Source: Isosphaeraceae bacterium (lineage in GTDB: Bacteria > Planctomycetota > Planctomycetia > Isosphaerales > Isosphaeraceae). From it: 64,000 nt of DNA. A program made the translations under genes and the position numbers. Shown here piece after piece: positions 8,478 to 18,242 of this stretch. Position 1 is the first letter of the stretch. Every line of letters begins with the position of its first letter. The stretch spans positions 1-64,000 of the forward strand of contig JANXSX010000221.1 in assembly GCA_025356475.1 (NCBI GenBank). The letters run 5' to 3'. Below the pieces are notes generated by a model. That model was not told the origin of the DNA, did no database searches, and worked only from the letters and a program-made list of their open reading frames with translations.

Positions 8478-10448
8478 ATGTGCGGGATCGCTGGAGCTTT
8501 CGACCTCACCGGGGAACGTGAATTCCCCCAATCCCTTCTCCGCTCGATGACCCGAGCCATCGCCCATCGAGGACCCGACGACGAGCAGTTCCACGTCGAA
8601 CCTGGGGTCTCCCTGGGCGCTCGCCGGCTGTCGATCGTCGACCTTGAAGGGGGCAGGCAACCGATCGCAAACGAGGATGGTTCGATCTGGGTCGCCTTCA
8701 ATGGTGAACTGTTTGAATATCCCGAATTGCGCAAGGAACTGCTTGCGAGCGGGCACACGCTGGCGACTCGCTGCGACACCGAAGCCTGGGTCCACCTCTA
8801 CGAAGAGCGTGGCGAAGGAATGTTTGAGAAGGCACGCGGGCAATTCGCCGTTTCGCTCTGGGATCGGCCCAATCGTACCCTGATTCTGGGCCGGGACCGG
8901 GTTGGGATCTGCCCCCTCTATTACGCCGAAAGGGACGGGTGGCTCCTCTGGTCGTCGGAGATCAAAGGACTTCTCGCGTCGGGTCTCGTCAAGGCGGTTG
9001 CTGACCCGCGAGGAGTCGATCACCTCTTCTCCTTCTTCTGTGCGGGGACGACACGCACCTTCTTCGAGGGGGTCAAGTCCATCCCCCCCGGGAACTATCT
9101 CCGGATCAGGGATGGTCGGATCGAGCAGCGTCAGTATTGGGATCTGGAGTTCCCCGACGCAGGCGACGAGCGGCGGATGGATAATCCTCAGCCGCTGATC
9201 GACGAGTTCGAGGGGATTCTTTGCCAAGCCGTCGAACGCCGACTACGGGGTGACGTCCCTGTGGTCAGCTACATCAGCGGTGGCCTCGACTCAACAGTTG
9301 TTCTGGGACTAAGCTCTCGGCAACTTGGTCGGCCTGTGCCTTCGTTTACGATCGGCTGGTCGAACAAGTCAGGGCCGGACGAACTGGCAGAGGCTGCCGA
9401 ATCCGCCCAAGTCCTGGGTTCCAAACTCACGACCGTGATGATGGATCGATCGGAAATCGTCGAGGCTTTCCCTGAGTTGATCGTCGCTGCGGAAGGCCCA
9501 GTCCTCGACACTTCGTGTGCAGCATTGATGCAACTTGCGAAGGCAGTCCACAACCAGGGCTACAAAGTTGTACTTACGGGAGAGGGAGCCGACGAGGCCC
9601 TCGCCGGTTACGTTTGGTTTAAGTCCCGGAAGTTTTGGGACGGCGTCCAGAACCGCATCGGGATGGGACTTCCCCACGCTCTCCGGTCACTGGCTTTGCT
9701 GGCGATCGGCGGAGGATCACAACATCGATCGGCCATCCGCGCGATCGGCGGAGTGCGAACGGCGCAGCAGGACATGTACGAGATGATCGGCCAATCTCGA
9801 TCGATCCTCTACACTCCTGAGATGTGGGACCGAATCGGAGATCATAGCCCTTACGCAGACCTGGACGTTCCCAACCAGCGTATGGCCAAATGGGCCCCTC
9901 TAAATCAGTCGCTTTACGTTGGCTACAAGGTGATGTTGGCTGGGTTGCTGATGATCTCGAAGGGGGACCGCATCTCAATGCATTCCTCAGTTGAGGCCCG
10001 CTACCCCTTCCTCGACGACGATGTGATCAAATTCTGCTGCTCGATCGATCCCGAATATAAGCTTCGTAAGCTCAAGACGGAAAAATGGATCTTGCGACAG
10101 GTTGCCGCCAAGACTCTCCCTAAACAGATCGCAAACCGCCCAAAAACGATGTTCCGCGCCAATCTCGCTCGTACGTTCCTCGGAGATCATCGCCCTCATT
10201 GGGTCAATCAACTGCTCAGCCCCGAGTCGCTTCGCGCAACTGGCATGTTTAATGCATGGTCAGTGGCCCGGGAACGTGACATCCAGACGGCCATCCCCAG
10301 GATCACCGCAAGGCGATTTGTGATGGATGTGGCACTGACTTGTGTCGTCTCGACCCAGCTTTGGCACCACATCTACTGCGGTGGAGGACTCTGCGACCTG
10401 CCCACATGGTCGCCCCCTCTCGATACCGGTCTGGCGAACACGACGTAA
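8478..10448 (+). CDS. asnB: Asparagine synthase (glutamine-hydrolysing)
   Basis: Converts aspartate and glutamine plus ATP to asparagine, or carries out the same chemistry on another carboxylate in the AsnB-like subfamilies. The protein begins MCGIAGAFDL, leaving Cys2 as the glutaminase nucleophile after Met removal. The Ntn-hydrolase domain (about 1-210) shows AHRGPDDEQ and WVAFNGELF. The synthetase domain has the pyrophosphatase loop ISGGLDSTVVLG. The C-terminal part includes HSSVEARYPFLDDDV, as in class-B enzymes. At 656 residues it is slightly longer than E. coli AsnB (554), as in many Gram-positive and planctomycete members. GGAG lies upstream of the ATG. A gene for a large ATPase follows after about 50 bases. 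Confidence 0.92.
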   Translation: MCGIAGAFDLTGEREFPQSLLRSMTRAIAHRGPDDEQFHVEPGVSLGARRLSIVDLEGGRQPIANEDGSIWVAFNGELFEYPELRKELLASGHTLATRCDTEAWVHLYEERGEGMFEKARGQFAVSLWDRPNRTLILGRDRVGICPLYYAERDGWLLWSSEIKGLLASGLVKAVADPRGVDHLFSFFCAGTTRTFFEGVKSIPPGNYLRIRDGRIEQRQYWDLEFPDAGDERRMDNPQPLIDEFEGILCQAVERRLRGDVPVVSYISGGLDSTVVLGLSSRQLGRPVPSFTIGWSNKSGPDELAEAAESAQVLGSKLTTVMMDRSEIVEAFPELIVAAEGPVLDTSCAALMQLAKAVHNQGYKVVLTGEGADEALAGYVWFKSRKFWDGVQNRIGMGLPHALRSLALLAIGGGSQHRSAIRAIGGVRTAQQDMYEMIGQSRSILYTPEMWDRIGDHSPYADLDVPNQRMAKWAPLNQSLYVGYKVMLAGLLMISKGDRISMHSSVEARYPFLDDDVIKFCCSIDPEYKLRKLKTEKWILRQVAAKTLPKQIANRPKTMFRANLARTFLGDHRPHWVNQLLSPESLRATGMFNAWSVARERDIQTAIPRITARRFVMDVALTCVVSTQLWHHIYCGGGLCDLPTWSPPLDTGLANTT

Positions 10449-10500
10449 TTCGATCTTCCAGCCACACAGCCGGTGGCATATCAAACAAAGCCGAGGACAA

Positions 10501-13500
10501 ATGAAGCATCAACAATCGATCTTATTTGTTGTATTGCTTCTGAGTCAGGTCCAATGGCCACCCTCTTGTCATGCGGCTGAAGCTCAATCACCCGCAGACA
10601 AGACGACCACAGCGCCGCAGGTCGAAACGACTGTTAAGCCGCAGACCACAGAGGCGAAGGTAAGTCCTCCTGCGGATTCCAAGGCAACCCAGAAGAATGC
10701 ATCTCCAAGTTCAACGGAGATTGGGCATACTCCAGGTTCCACGAGTGTTCCTGAGACCAAAACAGAAGCCGTTAAAGCCAAGAGCGATCCTGAGAAGTCT
10801 GAGGCCAAGAAAGTCGCTCGCCCGCCGATCCGCGTGGAGAAGAGTGGACTCGACATTATTGCAGGACCTTGGTTTGACGAGCTTACAGCCGGTCAAGATC
10901 AGGCTGCGATGGACTTATTGAAGGTGAAGATTCATCTTAAGTTCGGCCTCGTCGAGTTCGGTAACGTCAACGAATTTGTGATTTCGCGTCAACTGCTCGA
11001 CCGAATTGGCGATGAACGATCTCGGAACAAACCCTCTGTGACAGCAACTTCACCGACCTGGATCGATTTTCTCGAACAAGAAACCGACCGCCTGGTACAG
11101 TCCGCTCGGGCCACCTTGTTCGGAGAATACCCACTGATACGGGGATTTGAACTTCCCTTCGAGGAGAATGACGAGGATTTTCGTGTCTATGCCTATACGC
11201 GAAGGGGCGATGCGAAACGGAATGCGGTTCGGAATACACTCGAGAAGCTTGGAAGGCTGGCGTCGCTCGACCCACAGCATGTTCTTATCCTGATTCCGAG
11301 CAGTGCGTCACATCCGACCTCGCATGAGGAGTTGGCACGGCTTGCCAATTCAGAATCGCAAGCGGCGTTCGCTCGTTTTCCAAATCTCAAAGTCTATGGT
11401 GGTCGCTTCCGGGACTCGGTGGATGCAATGCCAGCGTGGGAGGCAGCCGACCCGGCCTTTGACCCGATTTGTCGAAAGTTCCTCAAACAGATCCGTCCAG
11501 GTGACGAGCCTCGCTCGGTGATGATCGTCCAGCTCCGGGATTTTGAAGATGACAACCTCCATTGGGTTCAGGCGCAGTACCGGCTCTTTGGACCGTCAGC
11601 TCTTGATAAGGCGGCGACCGACGCATCCAAACTTGAAGCGGACAAGATCCGAATTGCCGAAACCCTGACCAGGGATTTCAGCCCCTATAATTATGGGATC
11701 TGGATCCTCATCGGAGTGCTGTATGTCATCGCACTTGTCACCCAGGAACTCCTCACGAATTCACGGACCCGAGCCAGCTCTGCTCGCTGGGTGACGTGGT
11801 TCGCATTGCCATCGCTAGGTTTTATCCTGGGAATCTTCCTGACCCATCCCGTCATGATGGCACTTGCCGACTGGCTTCCCAAGCCTAGAACCAGCGCATG
11901 GAGTGGAACTTGGTGGCCGTGTGTCGCTGGCTCGATTTCTCTGATCCTACCGCTAGGTGTGTTCCGGCTCGCGGCAGGAAGTGCGGACCGATATTGGCCA
12001 ACCCTTTCCTATCATGGACGGTGGGGAATCGCCTTCTTGCCAGTAGCTTTGGGAATCACAGCCGCCTGGGTTCAACCGGCCTTTTATGCAAATGGCTGGA
12101 AATCACTCGCGTTTATTCCAGCCTTCGCAGCGGCAGCGGCCTCACTAGCCTATTGCTTTGGCCGTGCGATCGATCGCGCCGACAAATTTCCGGTGACAGT
12201 TGCACCAATCAGCATGCTTCTTACTGTCCTATTTGGTGCCGCCGCCTTTTTGGGATCGGCTTCCTTCCTCTGGCTCATTTCGATTTTCGCTCTCTTGGCA
12301 ATTTTTGGGCATGGGGGATTTGCTCCTCGTGCGAGTGCGGCACTCAGCCAGGCCCAACAAGAGCCAGTGTCCACCATGCCCGTGAATTCGCAACCTCCTG
12401 TCACGTTGGAAGAACTCCGAAAATCGCTGGCCTTTCCAATATATCGAGGTCCAAAAAAAATTGAGAATATGTACCGACGTCTTCTCAGTTCTGATCCTCC
12501 TGTCGTGAAATGGATCGGCTTGATCGGCCCCAAAGCATCAGGCAAGACCGCCGCACTTCGCTTCTTGCAGGAGGAACTGAAGGCATCCCAGCCGGTGATT
12601 CAGATTCTCAGCGGAGTTTGTACACATCGGAGTCAGCGTGAGTCCGCCTACCAACCGTTCCGAGATGCTTTCACGATGCTCGGCTTACCGGAAGGACTCG
12701 TTGAGGCTCACACCGGCAGCGATAATGTGAATAGCCTCTTTGACAACCTGGCGTATGAGCTGATTCCATTCTGGACATTCTTTTCATTCGACTCGGAGAG
12801 CGGTAACGAAAAATCGACCCGCACCGAACTTATCGTGGCCGTTACGAATGCACTCCGAAAGCTTAGCCAGACTGAGCCGGTTGTCCTCGTCATCGACGAT
12901 ATTCAATGGATCGATGAAGACTCGGCTGCTCTCTTGAGTCATCTATGGACCACCTTTCCTCCCGGAAGTGAAGGTCAATTTACGGTGATCCTGGCGGGTC
13001 GCGATCTCGCACCACTTGGCGATATCAACCCGACGATCGAAACCGTGACGCTTTCGCTTCCCTCCGAGCTCGACCAAATTCGAGTCCTCACCAGCAGTCT
13101 CAACATTGAGCCTATCTCGGCGAAGCAGATCGTGACCGCCTTGGGCGTAATGGGGCAAGAGCCTGGCGGGATGTACTGGGTTCTGCGTGCGCTTCGTGAA
13201 TTGGTCGATGATAGCTCGCTCTCGCCTACCCCGCGAGGATTCGTGCTGAGCCAGAAACTCTTACAATCAGGCCAGTTGCCGGTCCCGCTGAAGATGCGAG
13301 ACCGCATGATTGCCTCGCTCCACGCGTCGGGGGATTCGTTGCGCATTCTCGAGTGCGCGGCGCTCCTTGGTTCAAGGTTCCGGGTGAGCGACGTCGCCGA
13401 CTGTCTCGGGATTGATCGGCTGGACCTGTTAGAGACACTTCGCCGTCTCGATCGTGATAGTCAACTCGTGCGTGACGTGCCACTCGACGAAGAATGCTAT

Positions 13501-13914
13501 GAATTCTCTTCAAGCTTCCTTCACGAAGTCCTCCGTGAGGAACTTGGTGTCTCCCGAAGCCGTTCGCGGAAGCAAAGCGGACCGTCCAAGATCGCGCGCG
13601 AGATGCACGGGCGAATTGCGGAAATGATGAAGAAACGCTCACCCCGGCCCAAGCAGGCGACCTATGCGATCGCCGAACACTTCTTCGAGGCAGGCGAAGC
13701 TTACCACTCCCAGTGCATCGAAGCCTGTCATGTTGCTGTTGAAGTCGCACGTAAGACTGGCGACGAACCGACCGTTCAACGGTTCACGTCAATGATCGAT
13801 ACGGTTCGAGCACGTTCGCGGGAAGCAACGACCCGAGCCCAGACACACGCCATTCGGCCGATTAGCGAAAATGTGATCCTCTCGGGTCATGACGTTGCTT
13901 CCGAGATAAGGTAG
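10501..13914 (+). CDS. Large exported/membrane protein with C-terminal AAA (STAND-like) ATPase
   Basis: An 1137-residue protein starting at ATG 10501 (GAGG upstream). Reading from the N-terminus: a signal peptide (ILFVVLLLSQVQWP); a Thr/Lys/Pro-rich linker to about residue 110; and an unrecognised soluble domain to about 390. Next comes a bundle of hydrophobic segments from about 398 to 610 (YGIWILIGVLYVIALV and others). A P-loop ATPase then has Walker A GPKASGKTAAL at about 676 and Walker B VVLVIDDIQWIDED at about 795-805. A winged-helix-like and helical C-terminus resembles AAA_16/STAND regulators. With a cleaved signal and an even number of later helices, the two ends would be on opposite sides of the membrane, which would suit transmembrane signalling. 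The specific role is unknown. Confidence 0.8.
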   Translation: MKHQQSILFVVLLLSQVQWPPSCHAAEAQSPADKTTTAPQVETTVKPQTTEAKVSPPADSKATQKNASPSSTEIGHTPGSTSVPETKTEAVKAKSDPEKSEAKKVARPPIRVEKSGLDIIAGPWFDELTAGQDQAAMDLLKVKIHLKFGLVEFGNVNEFVISRQLLDRIGDERSRNKPSVTATSPTWIDFLEQETDRLVQSARATLFGEYPLIRGFELPFEENDEDFRVYAYTRRGDAKRNAVRNTLEKLGRLASLDPQHVLILIPSSASHPTSHEELARLANSESQAAFARFPNLKVYGGRFRDSVDAMPAWEAADPAFDPICRKFLKQIRPGDEPRSVMIVQLRDFEDDNLHWVQAQYRLFGPSALDKAATDASKLEADKIRIAETLTRDFSPYNYGIWILIGVLYVIALVTQELLTNSRTRASSARWVTWFALPSLGFILGIFLTHPVMMALADWLPKPRTSAWSGTWWPCVAGSISLILPLGVFRLAAGSADRYWPTLSYHGRWGIAFLPVALGITAAWVQPAFYANGWKSLAFIPAFAAAAASLAYCFGRAIDRADKFPVTVAPISMLLTVLFGAAAFLGSASFLWLISIFALLAIFGHGGFAPRASAALSQAQQEPVSTMPVNSQPPVTLEELRKSLAFPIYRGPKKIENMYRRLLSSDPPVVKWIGLIGPKASGKTAALRFLQEELKASQPVIQILSGVCTHRSQRESAYQPFRDAFTMLGLPEGLVEAHTGSDNVNSLFDNLAYELIPFWTFFSFDSESGNEKSTRTELIVAVTNALRKLSQTEPVVLVIDDIQWIDEDSAALLSHLWTTFPPGSEGQFTVILAGRDLAPLGDINPTIETVTLSLPSELDQIRVLTSSLNIEPISAKQIVTALGVMGQEPGGMYWVLRALRELVDDSSLSPTPRGFVLSQKLLQSGQLPVPLKMRDRMIASLHASGDSLRILECAALLGSRFRVSDVADCLGIDRLDLLETLRRLDRDSQLVRDVPLDEECYEFSSSFLHEVLREELGVSRSRSRKQSGPSKIAREMHGRIAEMMKKRSPRPKQATYAIAEHFFEAGEAYHSQCIEACHVAVEVARKTGDEPTVQRFTSMIDTVRARSREATTRAQTHAIRPISENVILSGHDVASEIR

Positions 13915-13968
13915 TCTCAGACCTTCAGCGAGTCGCAAAGTGCTTTCTTCCCGAAGAGTCGCCTGTTC

Positions 13969-14418
13969 ATGCGCGCCGTACTCCAGCGTGTTAGCACGTG
14001 CTCGGTGACCGTCGACGGATCCATCGTCGGCTCAATTGGGCAAGGGTGGCTCGTGTTTGTAGGAGTCGCTAAGGGTGACACCGATGTCGATGCGGATCGT
14101 CTCGCCGAGAAAACGATCAGCCTGCGAGCCTTTGGCGATACAAACGGCAAGATGAATTTAAGTGTGGTGGACATCGGTGGGGCGATCCTTGTTGTGAGCC
14201 AGTTTACCTTAATGGGGGACTGCCGGGCCGGTCGTCGCCCAAGCTTCATTGAAGCCGCCGAACCCGCCGAGGCCGAACGACTTTACCTCCGATATGTCCT
14301 GGATATTGCCAGTCAAGGTGTTCCTGTACAAACCGGCATCTTCCGAGCCGACATGAAAGTGGAATTGGTCAATGATGGCCCTGTGACACTTCTAATCGAT
14401 AGCACTAAACGCTTCTGA
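13969..14418 (+). CDS. dtd: D-aminoacyl-tRNA deacylase
   Basis: Removes D-amino acids (and glycine mischarged on tRNA-Ala) from tRNA, a cytosolic translation proofreading enzyme. The 149-residue length and the N-terminus [17 protein letters not shown] match the family. Both cross-subunit motifs are visible: [17 protein letters not shown] and the C-terminal [10 protein letters not shown]. The start is the only sensible ATG in this frame. It is followed 10 bases later by the DUF3052 gene, probably in one transcript. Confidence 0.95.
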   Translation: MRAVLQRVSTCSVTVDGSIVGSIGQGWLVFVGVAKGDTDVDADRLAEKTISLRAFGDTNGKMNLSVVDIGGAILVVSQFTLMGDCRAGRRPSFIEAAEPAEAERLYLRYVLDIASQGVPVQTGIFRADMKVELVNDGPVTLLIDSTKRF

Positions 14419-14428
14419 GGCCACACGA

Positions 14429-14860
14429 ATGGCTGGTTATTCCGGCACTCCGCTGATCAAGAAGTTGGACTTACGCGCTGGTCACTGTCTCTTGATCCTT
14501 GGAATGACTGATTTGTTTCTCGAAACCCTCGGCCCTCTGACTGAAGGTCTACAGCTTGGCAGCACGGATCATGCTCCACTCGATCGCATTATCCTTTTCG
14601 TGTACACATGCGATCAACTCTGCCGATGGCTCGTTGAAGTCTTACTGAGACTCGTCGCCGATGGATCCGTTTGGGTTGCCTGGCCCAAGAAAGCGTCGAA
14701 GGTTCCTACCGATTTAACTGAGGCTTCCGTTCGTTTGTACGGGCTTTCTGTCGGGCTCGTTGACAACAAGGTCTGTGCCATTGATGAGATCTGGTCCGGG
14801 CTCCGATTCGTCGTCCGACTGAAAGATCGAGAAGAGTGGAGTCAACGACACTCTGGTTGA
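14429..14860 (+). CDS. DUF3052 family protein
   Basis: A 143-residue cytoplasmic protein that starts MAGYSGTPLIKKL and contains VWVAWPKKASKVPTDLTE, GLSVGLVDNKVCAID and WSGLRFVVRL. These are hallmarks of DUF3052, a family of unknown biochemistry found in actinobacteria, planctomycetes and others. It is complete and of normal length. It sits 10 bases after dtd and 60 before the sugar kinase gene, so it may share their transcript; co-location does not reveal its role. Confidence 0.85.
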   Translation: MAGYSGTPLIKKLDLRAGHCLLILGMTDLFLETLGPLTEGLQLGSTDHAPLDRIILFVYTCDQLCRWLVEVLLRLVADGSVWVAWPKKASKVPTDLTEASVRLYGLSVGLVDNKVCAIDEIWSGLRFVVRLKDREEWSQRHSG

Positions 14861-14921
14861 AGCATCTCGACAGAGTTACCATTTTGGCAGCAATCTGCAT
14901 GCCTCCAACCAGGACTCCCCC

Positions 14922-16436
14922 ATGCCGCCAGTCTGTTACGTGCTCGGCCTTGATGTCGGTACTCAGAGCCTTCGAGCCGCGATCATTGCGCTGGATGGAA
15001 CGACTGTCGCCTTCGGGGTTGAGCCGATCGAGACAACATATCCGCAACCCGCCTGGGCGGAACAAGATCCGAACCAGTGGTGGGAGGCGGCCAGAATCGC
15101 GGTCGGTAAGGCTCTGAAACAGGGGTCGATCGCTCCCGAGTCGATCGCGGCGATCGGCATGGACTGCACAGCCTGTACAGTGGTAGCGAGCACCATAAAT
15201 GGGCAAGCATTGCGTCCTGCGCTCTTGTGGATGGATCAACGATCGTCGAAGGAGGCCGACGATCTTGGTGCGACTCGCGACCCGATCCTCAAATATGTCT
15301 CTGGGAAACTCTCACCCGAATGGATGTTACCCAAGGCCCTTTGGCTCAAACGGAACGAGCCCGCCGCATACGCAAAAGCAGAGCGAATCGTCGAATGCAC
15401 GGATTGGCTCATGCACAAGCTCACAGGTGAGTGGACGTTGTCCTTGAACCATGTTGCCGTCAAGTGGAACTACTCGGGGCGAGATGGAGGCTGGCCCAGG
15501 GCGATGATGACCGAGGTCGGACTCGAGGATCTTCTGGCAAAATGGCCCGAGCGGATTGTACCATTAGGTGCCACAACCGCAGGATTGTCGGCGAGTGCCG
15601 CCGCCCATCTTGGCCTCACCAAAGGCACTCCAGTCGCTCAAGCGGGAATCGATGCGTATCTAGGGATGCTGGGCTTGGGAGCAACGAACGCCGGCGATGT
15701 GGCAGTCATCGTGGGGTCGAGCACGTGCCACTTGGCCCAATCGAAGGCGGGGGTCTTTGGATCAGGGGTCGCTGGCTGCTACCCCGACGCGACCGTCGAT
15801 GGATTGTTCACCATCGAGGCGGGCCAGACCGCGACGGGCTCGATTCTCGATTGGTACCGACGCAACTTTGCCGCAGCCGAGCAAGCTGAAGCGGACGAAC
15901 GAGGTGTTCACGTTTTCGAGATTCTTGATAACAAGGCCAAGCAGACTCCTCCCGGTGCGGACGGACTGGTGGTCCGTGACGATTGGCAGGGGAATAGGTC
16001 TCCTTACAAGAACCCACACGCGCGGGGAGCGATCACCGGTCTCTCGCTTGGCCACAGTTCCGGACACATCATTCGAGCCATTTATGAAGCGACGGCCTGC
16101 GGAACGCGGCACATTCTCGAAGATGCGGCGAATCATGGTCTTGAGGTTTCCCGGATTTTCATCGGCGGTGGGGGCGTCAAGTCCCAACTCTGGTGCCAGA
16201 TCCATGCCGATATCTTAGGGATGCCGGTCCACATCCCTCGCGAAAGCGAGGCTTGTGCCCTTGGTGCAGGTATGGTCGCTGCGGTCGCTGCAGGACTGAT
16301 GGCCAACCTTTCGGAGGCCGCCAAAAAGATGGTTGCAATCGACCGAGTCATTGAACCGAATCCTACGAACAAGCAAGTGTATGACCGCTTGTTCGCGGAT
16401 TACGTTCAACTCTATCAGTCATTGAACCCGGATTAG
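14922..16436 (+). CDS. FGGY family carbohydrate kinase (ribulokinase/xylulokinase type)
   Basis: Phosphorylates a sugar with ATP; within FGGY kinases the Trp-Met-Asp substrate loop (LLWMDQRSSKEAD) points to a ketopentose such as ribulose or xylulose, but the exact sugar is uncertain. The N-terminal phosphate-1 motif GLDVGTQSLRAAI and the C-terminal adenosine-binding segment FIGGGGVKSQLWCQI are present, as is the Gly/Asp-rich AGIDAYLGMLGLGA that carries the catalytic Asp. Length 504 is typical. The start ATG 14922 has AGGA upstream. Its last 18 bases overlap the end of glmU on the other strand. Confidence 0.88.
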   Translation: MPPVCYVLGLDVGTQSLRAAIIALDGTTVAFGVEPIETTYPQPAWAEQDPNQWWEAARIAVGKALKQGSIAPESIAAIGMDCTACTVVASTINGQALRPALLWMDQRSSKEADDLGATRDPILKYVSGKLSPEWMLPKALWLKRNEPAAYAKAERIVECTDWLMHKLTGEWTLSLNHVAVKWNYSGRDGGWPRAMMTEVGLEDLLAKWPERIVPLGATTAGLSASAAAHLGLTKGTPVAQAGIDAYLGMLGLGATNAGDVAVIVGSSTCHLAQSKAGVFGSGVAGCYPDATVDGLFTIEAGQTATGSILDWYRRNFAAAEQAEADERGVHVFEILDNKAKQTPPGADGLVVRDDWQGNRSPYKNPHARGAITGLSLGHSSGHIIRAIYEATACGTRHILEDAANHGLEVSRIFIGGGGVKSQLWCQIHADILGMPVHIPRESEACALGAGMVAAVAAGLMANLSEAAKKMVAIDRVIEPNPTNKQVYDRLFADYVQLYQSLNPD

Positions 16437-17714
16437 CGACTCATCAGGGCGGACCGGAATCAGAATCGGGCGGGCAGGGACGCCGACGACCGTTTGACCG
16501 TCAGCAACGTCATGATGCTTGGTTACCACTGCGCCTGCTCCAACGATCGACTGCTTACCGACGCTGACGGGAGCGACGAGGACCGAACCGGAACCGACGA
16601 AAGCTCCTTCACCAATCTCGGTAAGCCCCTTCTCAAGGCCATTGAAATTGGCAGTGACCGCCGCTGCGCCGATGTTTGCACCCGCCCCGACGTTCGCATC
16701 GCCCAGATAGGCGAGATGCCGCGCGAGCACAAGATCGCCCAGGGTCGAGCGAGAGATCTCAACAAACGCCCCAATTTCGACGCCATCACCAAGGATCGTG
16801 CCGTCCCGCAAATGGGAGAAGGGGCCAATTTTACAGTTTTGACCGATTTTCACATTCCCTGAAATCACGCTGAACGGGTAGATCACCGTGTCCTGACCGA
16901 TGACCGCTCGACCATCAATGTAGGTATTCTGAGGGTCAACGACAGTCACCCCGTCCTGGAGAAGCTGCTCGATGATCCGAGACCGCATGATTGCGTTCGC
17001 CTGCGCGAGGTGATGACGAGTGTTGATCCCAAGGATGTCGTCGGCCTCGAGTACTCGGAGCGCCTTCACCTTACGACCCATCGCCTGGAGCAACTGTGGA
17101 GCGTCAGTCAGGTAGTATTCCCCCTGTGAGTTGCCGGTGTCGAGCTTATCGAGGGCATCCCACAGACCTGGGAGTTCGAATACATAACAGCTTGGGTTGA
17201 CTTCCCGGATCGCGCGTTCTTCAGGAGAACAGTCGCGTTCCTCGACAATTTTGAGGAACCGACCCGCAGAATCTCGCAAGATTCGACCGAATCCGGTTGG
17301 GTCGGGAACCTCCGCAGTTCCTAATAAGCATGTGACCTGATCCGATTTGCAGCGATCGAGGAGCCCCTTGAGCGAATCGGGACGGACCAGCGGCTCGTCG
17401 CCCACAAGAATTAATGCTGGGCCGGAATAGCCTTCGAGGAAGGGGCGACACGCCTTGACGGCGTCTCCTGTCCCGAGTTGTCGAGTCTGTGTGGCAAACA
17501 GGATCGAAGGATCGTCGGCGAGAGCGGATCGGACCTGATCAGCGCCATAGCCGACAACAACGATGATGGTTTTTGCGCCCGCTCCCCGAACTGCGTCGAC
17601 CACGTAGCGGATCATAGGGCGACCACAAATTTCGTGGAGCACCTTCGCCTTTTCCGACTTCATCCGCTTGCCGTGTCCAGCCGCCAACAGAATCGCTACC
17701 GGGCCTTCAATCAT
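16419..17714 (-). CDS. glmU: Bifunctional UDP-N-acetylglucosamine pyrophosphorylase / glucosamine-1-phosphate acetyltransferase
   Basis: Makes UDP-N-acetylglucosamine, precursor of peptidoglycan and lipid A. The N-terminal uridylyltransferase domain has the signature LAAGHGKRMKSEKAKVLHEI and the metal-binding Asp in LVGDEPLV. The C-terminal part is a left-handed beta-helix built from hexapeptide repeats (VIGQDTVIYPFSVISGNVKI and further). ARHLAYLGDANVGAG includes the His aligned with the acetyltransferase base of E. coli GlmU. At 431 residues it is about 25 shorter than the E. coli enzyme, mostly at the C-terminus. It converges on the sugar kinase with an 18-base overlap of the coding ends. 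Confidence 0.9.
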   Translation of the reverse strand: MIEGPVAILLAAGHGKRMKSEKAKVLHEICGRPMIRYVVDAVRGAGAKTIIVVVGYGADQVRSALADDPSILFATQTRQLGTGDAVKACRPFLEGYSGPALILVGDEPLVRPDSLKGLLDRCKSDQVTCLLGTAEVPDPTGFGRILRDSAGRFLKIVEERDCSPEERAIREVNPSCYVFELPGLWDALDKLDTGNSQGEYYLTDAPQLLQAMGRKVKALRVLEADDILGINTRHHLAQANAIMRSRIIEQLLQDGVTVVDPQNTYIDGRAVIGQDTVIYPFSVISGNVKIGQNCKIGPFSHLRDGTILGDGVEIGAFVEISRSTLGDLVLARHLAYLGDANVGAGANIGAAAVTANFNGLEKGLTEIGEGAFVGSGSVLVAPVSVGKQSIVGAGAVVTKHHDVADGQTVVGVPARPILIPVRPDESLIRVQ

Positions 17715-17948
17715 GGATCAGTCCTGCGACGAGCCAGAAATAGCACAGGCTCTCACAAGCCTGGTCATGGATAGGTAATAATCATACTGAGATCCGTCCC
17801 TCCCCGTCAAACTTGAGATCATTTGGTCAGGCAGCGAACCTTGAAGAAGCGACCTAGATCTGTCACACTACGGGCTCTCGTGAGAGATCGCTGCGAATAA
17901 TGCAACTTAGGTGCAGGATCTTAACTCGGATGGTGAGGTGATTCGTCG

Positions 17949-18236
17949 ATGTCGCTCACGAAGGATGAAGTCGCAAAGGTTGCGATCTTAGCTCGTCTTA
18001 GGCTCGCACCAGACGAGCTTGAGACCTACACAGGGCAGCTCAACTCGATTGTTGAGTATGTGGCGCTGCTGCAATCGCTTGACACAACAAATGTTGAACC
18101 GCTGGCTCATGGCGTCGAAGTACGGAATGTCTTTCGCGATGATGTCCGTGGCGAGTCGCTTTCCCGCGAGGCCGCCCTGTCGAACGCCCCCAAGCGCAAT
18201 TCTGATAGCTTCCTTGTTCCGGCCGTCCTGGACTGA
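17949..18236 (+). CDS. gatC: Asp/Glu-tRNA(Asn/Gln) amidotransferase subunit C
   Basis: The 95-residue clamp subunit of GatCAB, which converts Glu-tRNA-Gln and/or Asp-tRNA-Asn to the amidated forms. The N-terminus MSLTKDEVAKVAILARLRL and LNSIVEYVALLQSLDTTNVEPL match GatC, including the segment that wraps between GatA and GatB. The start ATG 17949 has GGTGAGGTGA upstream. gatA starts 6 bases after the stop, so the two are co-transcribed. A spacer of about 230 bases separates it from the divergent glmU. Confidence 0.93.
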   Translation: MSLTKDEVAKVAILARLRLAPDELETYTGQLNSIVEYVALLQSLDTTNVEPLAHGVEVRNVFRDDVRGESLSREAALSNAPKRNSDSFLVPAVLD

Positions 18237-18242
18237 TTACCG

